DNA of 41,369 nt from Ralstonia soli (GTDB taxonomy: Bacteria > Pseudomonadota > Gammaproteobacteria > Burkholderiales > Burkholderiaceae), in contig NZ_JAMXHT010000013.1 of NCBI RefSeq assembly GCF_023955655.1, positions 1 to 41,369 of the forward strand, read 5' to 3'. Below the pieces are notes generated by a model. The model was given only the letters and a program-made list of their open reading frames with translations. It did not search any database and was not told where the DNA came from. Positions 1-10,173 of the stretch are shown piece after piece; the stretch's first letter is position 1; every line of letters starts with the position of its first letter. A program made the position numbers and the translations under genes.

Positions 1-188
1 TGCCGCAGGTCGCCATTTTGGGTGTGACGCGCGTGGCCAAGCGGGTCGTGGTCAAGGACGACAGCATCATGATCGCGCCCATGATGGGCCTGCATCTGAT
101 CTTCGATCACCGCGCGGTGGACGGCTACCCGGCCGCGCGCTTCCTGACCGATCTGAAGACGCGGCTGGAAACCGTCGAAGGTCTGTGA
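1..188 (+). CDS. 2-oxoacid dehydrogenase E2 (acyltransferase), C-terminal end, partial
   Basis: The reading frame enters from the left edge and ends at TGA 186-188. The visible residues carry DHRAVDG, the catalytic His/Asp-Gly motif of lipoamide acyltransferases, followed by the usual ARFLTDLKTRLE helix at the C terminus. These E2 subunits move the acyl group from lipoyl-lysine to CoA in pyruvate, acetoin or branched-chain 2-oxoacid dehydrogenase complexes in the cytoplasm. A lipoate-ligase-like gene overlaps its end and an AcoR-type activator lies 3.5 kb downstream, so an acetoin dehydrogenase E2 (acoC) is the best guess. The substrate cannot be read from 62 residues, so no symbol is given. 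The family is clear; the specificity is inferred from context. Confidence 0.85.
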   Translation, partial: PQVAILGVTRVAKRVVVKDDSIMIAPMMGLHLIFDHRAVDGYPAARFLTDLKTRLETVEGL

Positions 189-967
189 TGCTCGCCCCCG
201 CCTTTCTCTCCGACGGCATCCACTGCGCAGACGAGCAGGAGTGGAACCGCGCGCAACTTGCAGCGCCGGTCCTGCGGCCTGCCGTGCGGCTGTGGACGTA
301 TGCCGCGCCCGGTGTCGTTCTGGGGCGTGCGCAGGCGGCCCTGCATCCTGGCATGGCAGGCGGTGCCACTCCGGTGGTCGTGCGCGATGCCGGGGGCGGT
401 GCGGTGCTGGCCGGGCCCTGGATGTTGTCGGCGTCGATCGTGCTGCCGGCCGATCACCCGCTGGTGGGAACCGGCACCGTGTCGAGCTACCGCTGGCTGG
501 GGGTGCTGTACGCAGGGCTGCTGCGCGATCTCGGCATTCCTGCCTATGCGGTGCCGCCCGAAGAGTTGCAGATGACACCGCCGGACCGGTCGCTCAAGTG
601 GGCCTGCTTCGGTTCGCTGTCGCCGTGGGAGGTGGTCGTCGGGCAACGCAAGATCGTTGGCCTGGCGCAGGTACGGCGGCGCACGGGCGTGCTGCTGACG
701 TGCGGCACGCTCATCGCGCCGCCGGACTGGCCGCTGCTGTGCGCGGCACTGAGGGCGAACCCTGAGGATGCCTTGCGCTTGCAGGCATGCACCACGTCCT
801 GCTCGGAGCAACTGGGCGTACCGCTGATGGCCACCGTGCTGGCCGAAGGCCTGCATCACATGCTGGTCGACGTGCTCGGCGAGCAGGTCGACGCGAGTGA
901 CACTCGGCCTTCCCGCCGAGCGCCGTACACGGCGCCGGCAACCCGGCCCGCCACGGCGGGCCCGTGA
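188..967 (+). CDS. lipoate-protein ligase A-like protein
   Basis: This 259-residue protein belongs to the biotin/lipoate A/B ligase fold, which attaches lipoate to E2 domains. The start ATG at 188 overlaps the E2 stop (TGATG), so the two are translationally coupled; a GTG at 185 is the alternative. A Gly-rich segment RDAGGGAVLAGPW near residue 65 corresponds to the RRxSGGG loop of LplA. The segment RKIVGLAQVRRRTGVLL near residue 155 corresponds to the lysine-containing adenylate-binding motif. Placement directly behind the E2 suggests it lipoylates that subunit. The last 25 residues are Pro/Ala/Arg-rich and unlike the family. A GC-rich inverted repeat of GGCCCGCC and GGCGGGCC at about 947-966 may be a terminator overlapping the gene end. 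Confidence 0.75.
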   Translation: MLAPAFLSDGIHCADEQEWNRAQLAAPVLRPAVRLWTYAAPGVVLGRAQAALHPGMAGGATPVVVRDAGGGAVLAGPWMLSASIVLPADHPLVGTGTVSSYRWLGVLYAGLLRDLGIPAYAVPPEELQMTPPDRSLKWACFGSLSPWEVVVGQRKIVGLAQVRRRTGVLLTCGTLIAPPDWPLLCAALRANPEDALRLQACTTSCSEQLGVPLMATVLAEGLHHMLVDVLGEQVDASDTRPSRRAPYTAPATRPATAGP

Positions 968-1040
968 GCCCACGGTCAACGTTGTGCTTTTCAACAAGAT
1001 GAGGCGCGCCAAGTGCCCGCCCAACACGGAGGCAACCAAC

Positions 1041-1613
1041 ATGAAGCCCACGCCAGCCGCTGGCTCTGCCATGCGCGTTTTGGACAAGCAACCCAAGGTG
1101 TCACGCCGGGGTTTTCTACGCGGCAGCGGCTTGGCCGCCATCAGCGTCACGGTCGTTCCCACGGCCATTGCGGCCAGCAAGGACGTGGCGGTCGAGCAGA
1201 GCTTTCCGCGCCTGGGTGCGGCCACTGGCAAGACCCTGCTACGCATGGCGCGCGACATCTATCCGCACGACAAGCTGGCTGAAAAATTCTATGTCGAGGC
1301 CGTCGCGCCTTACGACGCTGCAGCCGCCAAGGACCCGGCGGTGAAGGCGCTGCTGACCGACGGCGTGCACGATCTGGATCAACGCGCCAAGCAACGGTAC
1401 GGCGTGCCCTACGTCCAGGTGAAGACCGAGGACCAGCGTGTCGCGCTGCTCAAGGACATTGAGCCCATGCCCTTCTTCAAGAAGGTCCAGGGCGATCTGG
1501 TTACCGGGCTCTACAACAACAAGAAGCTGTGGCCGCTGTTCGGCTACGAGGGCTCGTCGTGGCAGAAGGGTGGCTACCTACACCGCGGCTTTGACGACAT
1601 CGACTGGCTCTAA
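1041..1613 (+). CDS. Tat-exported small subunit of a GMC dehydrogenase (gluconate 2-dehydrogenase subunit 3 family)
   Basis: This is a 190-residue protein. The chosen ATG has GGAGG at 1028-1032, 8 bases upstream; the frame is open further upstream without a good ribosome site. The N terminus has a twin-arginine signal, SRRGFLRGSGLAAISV, ending near an AxA cleavage site (AIAAS), so a folded protein is exported to the periplasm. The rest matches the small (gamma) subunit of membrane-bound sugar/alcohol dehydrogenases such as gluconate 2-dehydrogenase and FAD-glucose dehydrogenase. In that family the small subunit carries the signal peptide and pilots the flavoprotein across the membrane. The partner flavoprotein at 2007 has no signal of its own, which fits. 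The substrate is unknown. Confidence 0.8.
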   Translation: MKPTPAAGSAMRVLDKQPKVSRRGFLRGSGLAAISVTVVPTAIAASKDVAVEQSFPRLGAATGKTLLRMARDIYPHDKLAEKFYVEAVAPYDAAAAKDPAVKALLTDGVHDLDQRAKQRYGVPYVQVKTEDQRVALLKDIEPMPFFKKVQGDLVTGLYNNKKLWPLFGYEGSSWQKGGYLHRGFDDIDWL

Positions 1614-1653
1614 GGCTACGCTGATTTTTCAACCACACCCAAGGAGTCATGCC

Positions 1654-1926
1654 ATGCCAAGATTCATCATTGAGCGCGAGATCCCTGGCGCCGGCCAGTG
1701 GACGCCAGCCGAACTGAAGGCGGTCTCGCAAAAGTCGTGCGCCGTGCTCGGCGCCATGGGTCCGTCGATCCAGTGGGAGCACAGCTACGTCGCGGGCGAC
1801 AAGATCTATTGCGTTTACCGCGCGCCCGACGAAGCCGCGATCCGCAAACACGCCGAACTGGGCGGCTTCCCGGCCGACCGGATCGAGCAGGTGCGCAGCG
1901 AGATCGACCCCGTCACGGCGGAGTGA
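1654..1926 (+). CDS. DUF4242-like small protein
   Basis: This 90-residue protein starts at ATG 1654 with AAGGAG at 1641-1646. The sequence begins MPRFIIEREIPG and has the pattern of the DUF4242 (SCO4226-type, ferredoxin-like, putative nickel-binding) family: a first beta strand, SYVAGDKIYCVYRAPDE in the middle, then an Ala/Glu helix and FPADRIEQV near the end. No signal peptide is seen, so it should be cytoplasmic. It sits between the small subunit and the flavoprotein of a GMC dehydrogenase, an unusual place that suggests a helper role such as maturation or substrate handling. That role is inference only. The family assignment is from memory of the motif pattern. Confidence 0.65.
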   Translation: MPRFIIEREIPGAGQWTPAELKAVSQKSCAVLGAMGPSIQWEHSYVAGDKIYCVYRAPDEAAIRKHAELGGFPADRIEQVRSEIDPVTAE

Positions 1927-2006
1927 CGGTCTGCGGCGCCAGCGCATCGCGCAGCAGCTTCAGCGTTGCCCTAAGCCTCGGCATATAAAAAACGGAGACA
2001 AGCATC

Positions 2007-3587
2007 ATGACGGATCAGGCAAAATTTTCACTCGACGATGACAGTGTCGTCGTGATCGTCGGCTCGGGCGCGGGCGGCGGCACGCTGGCCAACGAGCTGG
2101 CACAGCGCGGTGTCAAATGTGTGGTTCTGGAAGCCGGCAAGCATTACACGCAGGCCGATTTCGAGAACGACGAATGGGCGATGTTCAACAAGATTTCGTG
2201 GCTGGATAAGCGTATTTCGGCGGGTGGCTGGCACCACACCAAGACGTATCCCAACTTGCCGGCCTGGATCGTCAAGGGCGTGGGCGGTTCCACGGTCCAC
2301 TGGTCGGGCGTGGCGCTGCGCTTCCAGGAGCACGATTTCCATACCAAGACCACCTATGGCGCTATCTCGGGCGCCAATGTGCTCGATTGGCCGATCACGC
2401 TGGCCGAACTGGAACCGTATTACGACCTTGCCGAGAAGAAGATGGGCGTGAGCGGTAGCAAGGCCAGTGGCCTGCCCCCCATGCCGCCGAACAACCACTA
2501 CAAGGTGATCGAGGCGGGCGCGCGCAAGGTGGGTTACAAGAAGATCGTGCGCCCAGCCGCCTCGAACTCTCAACCGTATGACGGCCGGCCTGGCTGCCAG
2601 CAGATCGGCTTCTGCATGCAGGGCTGCAAGATCGGCGCGAAATGGTCGACGCTCTACACCGAAGTGCCGCGTGCGCAGGCGACGGGCAATGTCGAGTTGC
2701 GGCCCGAGTCGATGGTGCTGCAGATCCAGCACGACAAGCAGGGTCGCGCCAACGGCGTGCTGTACGTGGACGGCAAGGGCCGCAAGCAGTTGCAGAAGGC
2801 GCGCGTGGTCTGCGTGGCGGGCAACTCCATCGAGTCGCCCAGGCTGTTGCTGAACTCGGCATCGAGCCTGTTCCCGAATGGGCTGGCCAACTCCTCGGGG
2901 CAGGTCGGCAAGAACTATATGAACCACGCCACGGCAGCGGCGGTGTCGATCCACAAGAAGCCGGTCTACATGTACCGCGGCTTCGACATTGCGGCGGTGG
3001 TGGCCGACGAGGTACCTCTGGATACCAAGCGCGGCTTTGTGGGCGGCTATTACCTCGAAGGTCTGGCCATTCATCTGCCATACACCGCCGCATTCATGAA
3101 GCCGGGTGGCTGGGGGCGCGATTTCACGTCGGCCATGGAGATGTACGATCACATGACCTGCGTTTGGGTCTGCGGCGAGGACCTGGCCCGCGAGCAGAAC
3201 TCCATCACGCTGCACCCCACGGAGAAGGACCAGTACGGCCTGCCAGTCCCCATCGTGACCAAGACCTACCACGAGAACGACGACAAGATCACGGCCCACG
3301 GCCTGGTGCAGTGGCGAAAGCTGTCCGAGGCGGTGGGGGCGACACGCGTGATCGACATGCCCGCCTATCCGGCCAGCCACAACATGGGTACCAACCGCAT
3401 GAGTGCCAAGGCCAGCGACGGCGTGGTCAACCGCTGGGGCCAGGCGCACGACGTGAAGAATCTGTTCATTTCGGACGGCAGCCAGTTCACCTCCAGCGCA
3501 GCGGCCAACCCCACGTTGACCATTGTCGCGCTGGCGATCCGGCAAGCCGAATACATTGCCGGGGCATTGAAGCGGAAGGAAATCTAG
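2007..3587 (+). CDS. GMC-family FAD-dependent oxidoreductase with Fe-S-type Cys triad
   Basis: This is a 526-residue flavoprotein. The FAD-binding motif VGSGAGGGTLANELAQRG lies near residues 18-35, and the GMC C-terminal segment near residues 454-510 contains HNMGTNRM and a SSAAANPTLT active-site region. Cysteines at 197, 203 and 207 have the C-x5-C-x3-C spacing that, in the FAD-glucose dehydrogenase of Burkholderia cepacia, holds a 3Fe-4S cluster next to FAD. It is probably the large subunit of a periplasmic sugar, polyol or alcohol dehydrogenase, co-exported with the Tat-bearing product of the gene at 1041. GGAG lies shortly upstream of the ATG. No cytochrome c subunit follows, so the electron acceptor is not visible here. 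The substrate is unknown. Confidence 0.85.
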   Translation: MTDQAKFSLDDDSVVVIVGSGAGGGTLANELAQRGVKCVVLEAGKHYTQADFENDEWAMFNKISWLDKRISAGGWHHTKTYPNLPAWIVKGVGGSTVHWSGVALRFQEHDFHTKTTYGAISGANVLDWPITLAELEPYYDLAEKKMGVSGSKASGLPPMPPNNHYKVIEAGARKVGYKKIVRPAASNSQPYDGRPGCQQIGFCMQGCKIGAKWSTLYTEVPRAQATGNVELRPESMVLQIQHDKQGRANGVLYVDGKGRKQLQKARVVCVAGNSIESPRLLLNSASSLFPNGLANSSGQVGKNYMNHATAAAVSIHKKPVYMYRGFDIAAVVADEVPLDTKRGFVGGYYLEGLAIHLPYTAAFMKPGGWGRDFTSAMEMYDHMTCVWVCGEDLAREQNSITLHPTEKDQYGLPVPIVTKTYHENDDKITAHGLVQWRKLSEAVGATRVIDMPAYPASHNMGTNRMSAKASDGVVNRWGQAHDVKNLFISDGSQFTSSAAANPTLTIVALAIRQAEYIAGALKRKEI

Positions 3588-3736
3588 TCCAGTCGGCCCG
3601 GCGGCCGCTACGTTGCGGCAGCCGGTCAAATGGATTAGCTTAGAGCCGCACCGGGCTCGCGCAAGACCGGCACCAGACCGGCAGCGCGGCTTCGCATCAT
3701 TCAAATGCGGCGGCGGCGGCGGCGGAGGAGACAGTT

Positions 3737-5692
<1,956 letters not shown>

Positions 5693-5695
5693 CTA

Positions 5696-5914
5696 GTGCT
5701 GGGGACGTCCCGTACGCTCGTGCTGGGGATGCCCGTGTCCTGGAGGGGGACGCTTCAGCAATATGTTGGACACCTGCATCGCGAGCATGGCAAGAAAACC
5801 GACGTACGCATCGTCGATTTCGTCGACATGGGGCAGCGGGCCCTTCTGCGCATGTGGGAGAAGCGGCAGCGCGGTTATAAGGCGATGGGCTACCGGATTG
5901 CAGATCTCAAGTAA
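5696..5914 (+). pseudogene. 3' remnant of a DEAD/DEAH-box (TOTE/Rad25-like) helicase
   Basis: Only about 70 codons remain. The segments PVSWRGTLQQYVGHLHREH and MWEKRQRGYKAMGY correspond to helicase motif VI (QYxGRLHR) and the C-terminal tail (LARMFEKRLRGYRAMGY) of large superfamily II helicases that often travel on mobile elements. In the family the Arg finger segment reads QYAGRLHR; here GR has become GH. Nothing upstream continues the frame, so this is a decayed end of a much longer gene. It sits just before repeat copy A and probably belongs to an older element inserted at the same place. Confidence 0.6.
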
Positions 5915-6018
5915 AACTGACGCCTGCAGATGACGGCGAACGTTTGTGGTGGTTGCGATCCGTTGGGCTAACGTTTCGTCAAGACGTGCCGGGGAGACGG
6001 CTCGCCAAGCCCATCAGG

Positions 6019-6302
6019 TTTCCCTGTTATTCCCTGTTTCGCGTTAGACCGCGCAGCCTGCAACCGGTCGCTGCCGGCACAAGTTGTGGAACCTCGCGAG
6101 ATGTGGCGGCGGTAGACGGCTAAATTCCCTGCAAATTTCCCTGTTAGCAGGGCAGTGGGGGGAGACAAACCAACCCCTGACTCACAGCTCCGCCAGCAAG
6201 TCCAGCGCCCCGGTCAAACGGAGCCTGGTTCGAACAAAGCCCCGCCATTGGCGGGGCTTTTTCGTTTACGCGTTCTTGGCGGTACCGTTCGCCTAAGTTT
6301 TT
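6019..6302. repeat. repeat copy A: CCCTG-rich arm, tRNA-Ser 3'-end-like core and terminator flank
   Basis: The left part (6019-6187) holds several CCCTG motifs, including TTCCCTGTTATTCCCTGTTT at 6020-6039 and AATTCCCTGCAAATTTCCCT near 6123-6142. It resembles the same stretch of copy B. The core CTCCGCCA at 6188-6195 looks like the 3' end of a tRNA-Ser gene (G discriminator then CCA). The right part to 6302 matches copy C with one mismatch in 115 bases and includes a hairpin terminator. I read it as an attachment-site-like joint, with the CCCTG motifs as possible integrase arm sites. That role is inferred. No other gene is seen in 5915-6584. Confidence 0.7.
6236..6262 (+). terminator. rho-independent terminator in repeat A
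   Basis: A perfect 11-bp stem, AAAGCCCCGCC (6236-6246) and GGCGGGGCTTT (6250-6260), with a 3-base ATT loop and a short T run. The same hairpin recurs in copies B and C. It is symmetric enough to work in both directions. Confidence 0.7.
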
Positions 6303-6457
6303 AGGGGTTTGAGGTCGACATTCTTAGCGCGACAGTGCGACGGTACCGTTAGGTCGTTTGAGCGCCCAATCGAGGCCATCAAGCCCGGGCAAGCCCCAGC
6401 AGCGCGTGCCACGCTTCGGCATCGACTGTTCAAGCCGCATGAGGCAAGATTGCCCAT

Positions 6458-6476
6458 TGTCCCATTGCATGGGACA
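6458..6476. promoter_or_regulatory. palindrome TGTCCCAT-TGC-ATGGGACA
   Basis: Perfect 8-bp arms around a 3-base spacer, about 110 bases upstream of the gene at 6585. It could be an operator or a small hairpin. No regulator for it is recognised. Confidence 0.3.
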
Positions 6477-6584
6477 TTCGCGGCGAAAATGGCTCACGAT
6501 CGAAGAGTTAAGGTCAGCGCTGCACCGGTAAGCGTCAACAAGAACAACACAAGCTTGCTAGAAGCAGCGTAACAGGAGAGGGGT

Positions 6585-7298
6585 ATGGGAGTCCAAGATC
6601 GCGATTGGTACAAAAATCGACGCGAGCCAAAGATACAAAACCCAAACTGGCAGAAGGAATACAACCGCTGGTACGGTCGCCCGAACACGCCGACACCCGG
6701 ACGACGCGGAATGCATTGGACGCTGCAACTGATGTGCTGGGCGGCAGCATTCCTAGTCGTCTACATCTGCGCACAACAGCTAAAGCCTGCCGGAACCACA
6801 CCTATAGCAACACCACAGACGTCGGCTCCATCGCCCATCGCGACACATGCCCCGCAACAACAGGCAGCAGTGCAATCGCAGTCCAAAACGACTCCTCAGG
6901 CGCGCGCAATTTACAAGTGTGATGTACGCGGCCACACGATCTATACGGAAGAGCCTTGCCAGCAGACCGTTAATGCCATTGTCGGTCAAATGACGCCGCA
7001 ATCGGCAGCACCGCCTAACTTATCGGAACCGCAGGTGGAAGATTCTGCTGCCGCCGCACGACGCGCTGACGAACAGCTCGCGCGGCAGTGGGACGCGCGA
7101 ATGGCGCAACGCGACCGGGACATCGCAACTGAGCAGGTGGTGATGCAAAGCCAAGCCAACGCGATCAACGCGCAATGCAATCAACTGCGAGCACAGCGTG
7201 ACAGCATTCAACGCATGCCGCTACCGTATCAACAAAGCAGCCCGTGGCGCGAACAAATGAACGACGTTCGCATCCGCATGAACCAGCTGCATTGCTAG
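6585..7298 (+). CDS. membrane-anchored protein with DUF4124-like motif
   Basis: This 237-residue protein starts at ATG 6585 with AGGAGAGGGG just upstream. A basic N terminus (about 42 residues) is followed by one membrane segment, LQLMCWAAAFLVVYICA, near residues 45-62. Next come a Pro/Thr/Gln-rich linker, then IYKCDVRGHTIYTEEPC near residues 110-126, which resembles DUF4124 (YKC..G..vYsd.PC). The C-terminal half is a Gln/Arg/Ala-rich helix that may be a coiled coil. The topology suggests a short cytoplasmic tail and a periplasmic body. The function is unknown. It opens the poorly characterised accessory block behind repeat A. Confidence 0.65.
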   Translation: MGVQDRDWYKNRREPKIQNPNWQKEYNRWYGRPNTPTPGRRGMHWTLQLMCWAAAFLVVYICAQQLKPAGTTPIATPQTSAPSPIATHAPQQQAAVQSQSKTTPQARAIYKCDVRGHTIYTEEPCQQTVNAIVGQMTPQSAAPPNLSEPQVEDSAAAARRADEQLARQWDARMAQRDRDIATEQVVMQSQANAINAQCNQLRAQRDSIQRMPLPYQQSSPWREQMNDVRIRMNQLHC

Positions 7299-7504
7299 TG
7301 CGACGACGACGGCGGACCGCCAACATCTTTCCACCTTGATTGATGCTCCTAGGAGCATCGCACCTGCTTGTGACTTGTCGCTAGGGCGTGCACGAGGCTG
7401 CCGATTCCGCAACGTCCGGTGTATATCCTGCCGGGCATGAAATGGACTCTGCAACTTCACTTCGTACCCGCCATCCTGTGCTTGCGCCACCCGGAGCCAT
7501 ATTT

Positions 7505-10051
7505 ATGCCCAGCCCTATTCGCCGCATTCTCGTGCTTGCAGCAGCTCTTCTTGGCGCACTATGGGAAAGCGCCCCTGCTCAAGCCGCCCCTGCACCGGAG
7601 TGTTTTTATTACGCCACCGTCCAGGTAGAGATCAAGGGCATCCCGCGAAATGGTTTCTACAACACGATGGTTCTCCTCGATGTCATCAAAGTGCCGCGGG
7701 ACACGCCTCGTGGAAAGCTAGTTGGCGCGGTCCAAAATTACATTACAGCAAACAAAGAAAAGATCGGCTACGTCGACTACGAACGAATCATTCGCGGACT
7801 GTCCGACTGCTATTACGAACTAAGTTTTGCCGACGGTTTTCGCAAGGCGGAGATCGCCGGCGCCAAGGAGCAATTGCGCAAGCCCAAAGACTGGTTGAAG
7901 AAGGTTGTGCCCTTGCATGGTGTCTGGTTTGAGCAAGGAGAGGATAGCGGCCTGTCCATGATCACGGAGTTTGATCTGGAGAGAGCGCCCACAGCCGGCA
8001 CGCAGCGAACGACGGGAAATACGGCTGGGTCATCTGCTAAAACGCCATCCGCGACATTATCCGCGATAGCGCAGACCATGGAGGCATTAAGCCGGGACGA
8101 TCAGCTCCGTGCACTGGAGGTGCTTGAAAACGCCGCACAAGACAACTATCGCGCCCGGATCATCCTGATCAACCGTTATGACAAAAAATTGTGGAACCTG
8201 AAACCGGACGATCTGCAGCGTCACGTGGCGCAGTTGCGCCAGTCCGCGGATGCCGGCAATGCTTTCGGCATGACCATGCTGGGCATGGTTTTTCAATATG
8301 GGATAGGCGACATCGGCAAGGACAAGAAACAGGCGTTAGCGCTCTATGAAAATGCGGCCATGCTTGGCAACCCGTTGGCAATGGTGATGCTGGGGCGACT
8401 CTATGATTTTGACGGGTCGCCGGAGATCGGCAAGGACTTGGCCAAGGCTGGCCAGTGGTACAACGAAGCGGTGACGGCGGGCGATGCGCATGGCATGTAC
8501 AACTGGACAACCCTGTATCCGGACAAACAAAAAACGGACGAGCAGAAAGCAGAGACCAAGATGCTCCTGCACAGCGCTGCCGTATTGGGATTCCCCACCG
8601 CCTTGCATGTGCTGGCCGAGTGTGCGGATGCGGAGTGCATAGCCTTCGGAAAGAAGGAGGCGGAAATCTCTGCCCCACATGGTCAGGCTTATCAGGCTTT
8701 TTTCGGTGCCAACCCGGTCAAGACATACCGCGATGCCAAGCCTTGGTGCACCATCGAAGAAACCTACGCACAGACAGAAATGAGCTTGGGAGTCAGCGTC
8801 TCATATGACAAAGACACTTTCTTTTACCTGAATCGTTGCGTCACGGAATTCGGCTATTTACCCAGCCCTGCTGTTCGCACATGGATGCTGAAACACGTGA
8901 AGAACACGTCGGAAAACAGGCAGACGCTGAAAACCTATTTCGCGCTGGAGGATTTTGACGAATCCTATTTTCCATTCACTCACCAAGATCGGGTGAAAAG
9001 AAGCGATGCGATTTCTGAAACATTGAGCGGATTTCGGGTCCGGTACGGTGGGTATTACGACTATGACTGCAGTTATCCAAGGATGCCCTCCTTTATCGAT
9101 AACCGGCGCGATCTGAATAACGCTATCAGCGATGCCAACGCTTTCGCCAACTGCAATCGCCGCTTCCTTCAATCGCTTGCCAAATTCGATCATGCGGCCC
9201 GAATCAAGGAAATCTTGCCGGCGTATGCCTACATGACACCTAATGAGCAAAAAAAGGTGGGTGAAGAAATTGCGGATGCAGGTCGGGGAATCCTGGCGAA
9301 GATCAAGGAAGATCAAATCAGCATCAACGACCACATCGAAGAGGGAGCGCATATCGTAGGCAGTCTCGAACGCTCCCGTGCCCAGAATGCGGCGGAACTG
9401 AAAACCATGATCAGCAACATGGCTCAGCAAATGAACGACTACGCCGAGCGATTGAGACCGCCGCCGCCACCAAATCTGGCCGAGTTCAACCGTATCGTCG
9501 AGGAACAGGAGCGTAGCAACGCGAAAGGAGGCGGACGTGCCAATGAAGTCGGCGGACAAACGTCATCCGGCAGCGGGCAAAGAACCGGAAACGGACCAGG
9601 GGCTGCTGGTTCAGCGGCTGCCGGCAAGAATGGCGTAGCCAACCAAGACGCCCGAGCCGGGACGGCGGGCAACCCATCGCAAGCCACTACAACAGGTACA
9701 ACAAACAACCGGGACGGAACATCGAGTGCGTCTAAGGCGGGGACTGCCGGCAAATCGACTTCATCTTCCTCAAGCGGCAATGCGTCGCGTGCCTCATTCG
9801 ACATTCATTTCGTTACGATGGATCCTCCGAAAGAATACAAGCCCAGTCTCGAAGAAGAGTCTGAGGCCAGACGGAGCAAGGCGGAACGGCAGAAGATCGC
9901 CGCCGAGAATCGTGCGGCAGAGAAGGCGCGCGAAGATGCTAGAAAAGCGAGTGAACAGCAACATATTGCATCATGCGCGGCCTTGGCAAGCCGTGGCACC
10001 TATCCGTGCGGTTGCCCGTCGCCACCTGGTGCAAAAACTTGCAGCAAGTAA
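7505..10051 (+). CDS. large exported protein with Sel1-like repeats
   Basis: This 848-residue protein is taken from ATG 7505, which gives a clean signal peptide (RRILVLAAALLGALW, cleavage near AQA-AP). The frame is open further upstream without a signal. An N-terminal domain of about 160 residues is unrecognised. Around residues 250-375 there are two to three Sel1-like repeats (AMVMLGRLYDFDGSPEIGKD and similar), which are alpha-alpha solenoids used for protein contacts. Residues about 670-765 are Gly/Ser/Thr/Asn-rich low-complexity sequence, followed by a charged helix. The protein ends in a Cys-containing tail (YPCGCP...KTCSK). It is likely periplasmic or surface-located. No enzymatic motif is seen. 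Confidence 0.7.
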   Translation: MPSPIRRILVLAAALLGALWESAPAQAAPAPECFYYATVQVEIKGIPRNGFYNTMVLLDVIKVPRDTPRGKLVGAVQNYITANKEKIGYVDYERIIRGLSDCYYELSFADGFRKAEIAGAKEQLRKPKDWLKKVVPLHGVWFEQGEDSGLSMITEFDLERAPTAGTQRTTGNTAGSSAKTPSATLSAIAQTMEALSRDDQLRALEVLENAAQDNYRARIILINRYDKKLWNLKPDDLQRHVAQLRQSADAGNAFGMTMLGMVFQYGIGDIGKDKKQALALYENAAMLGNPLAMVMLGRLYDFDGSPEIGKDLAKAGQWYNEAVTAGDAHGMYNWTTLYPDKQKTDEQKAETKMLLHSAAVLGFPTALHVLAECADAECIAFGKKEAEISAPHGQAYQAFFGANPVKTYRDAKPWCTIEETYAQTEMSLGVSVSYDKDTFFYLNRCVTEFGYLPSPAVRTWMLKHVKNTSENRQTLKTYFALEDFDESYFPFTHQDRVKRSDAISETLSGFRVRYGGYYDYDCSYPRMPSFIDNRRDLNNAISDANAFANCNRRFLQSLAKFDHAARIKEILPAYAYMTPNEQKKVGEEIADAGRGILAKIKEDQISINDHIEEGAHIVGSLERSRAQNAAELKTMISNMAQQMNDYAERLRPPPPPNLAEFNRIVEEQERSNAKGGGRANEVGGQTSSGSGQRTGNGPGAAGSAAAGKNGVANQDARAGTAGNPSQATTTGTTNNRDGTSSASKAGTAGKSTSSSSSGNASRASFDIHFVTMDPPKEYKPSLEEESEARRSKAERQKIAAENRAAEKAREDARKASEQQHIASCAALASRGTYPCGCPSPPGAKTCSK

Positions 10052-10173
10052 GCACCTTGGCACATCCTCTAACCAAACGATATGCATCTCGGATGCCTGC
10101 TGTGAGGGTCCGGCGCTTGACGGAGGGAGCGCGTCGATACGTGGCGCTGGCATGAATCAAAGGGGGGAGAGCA

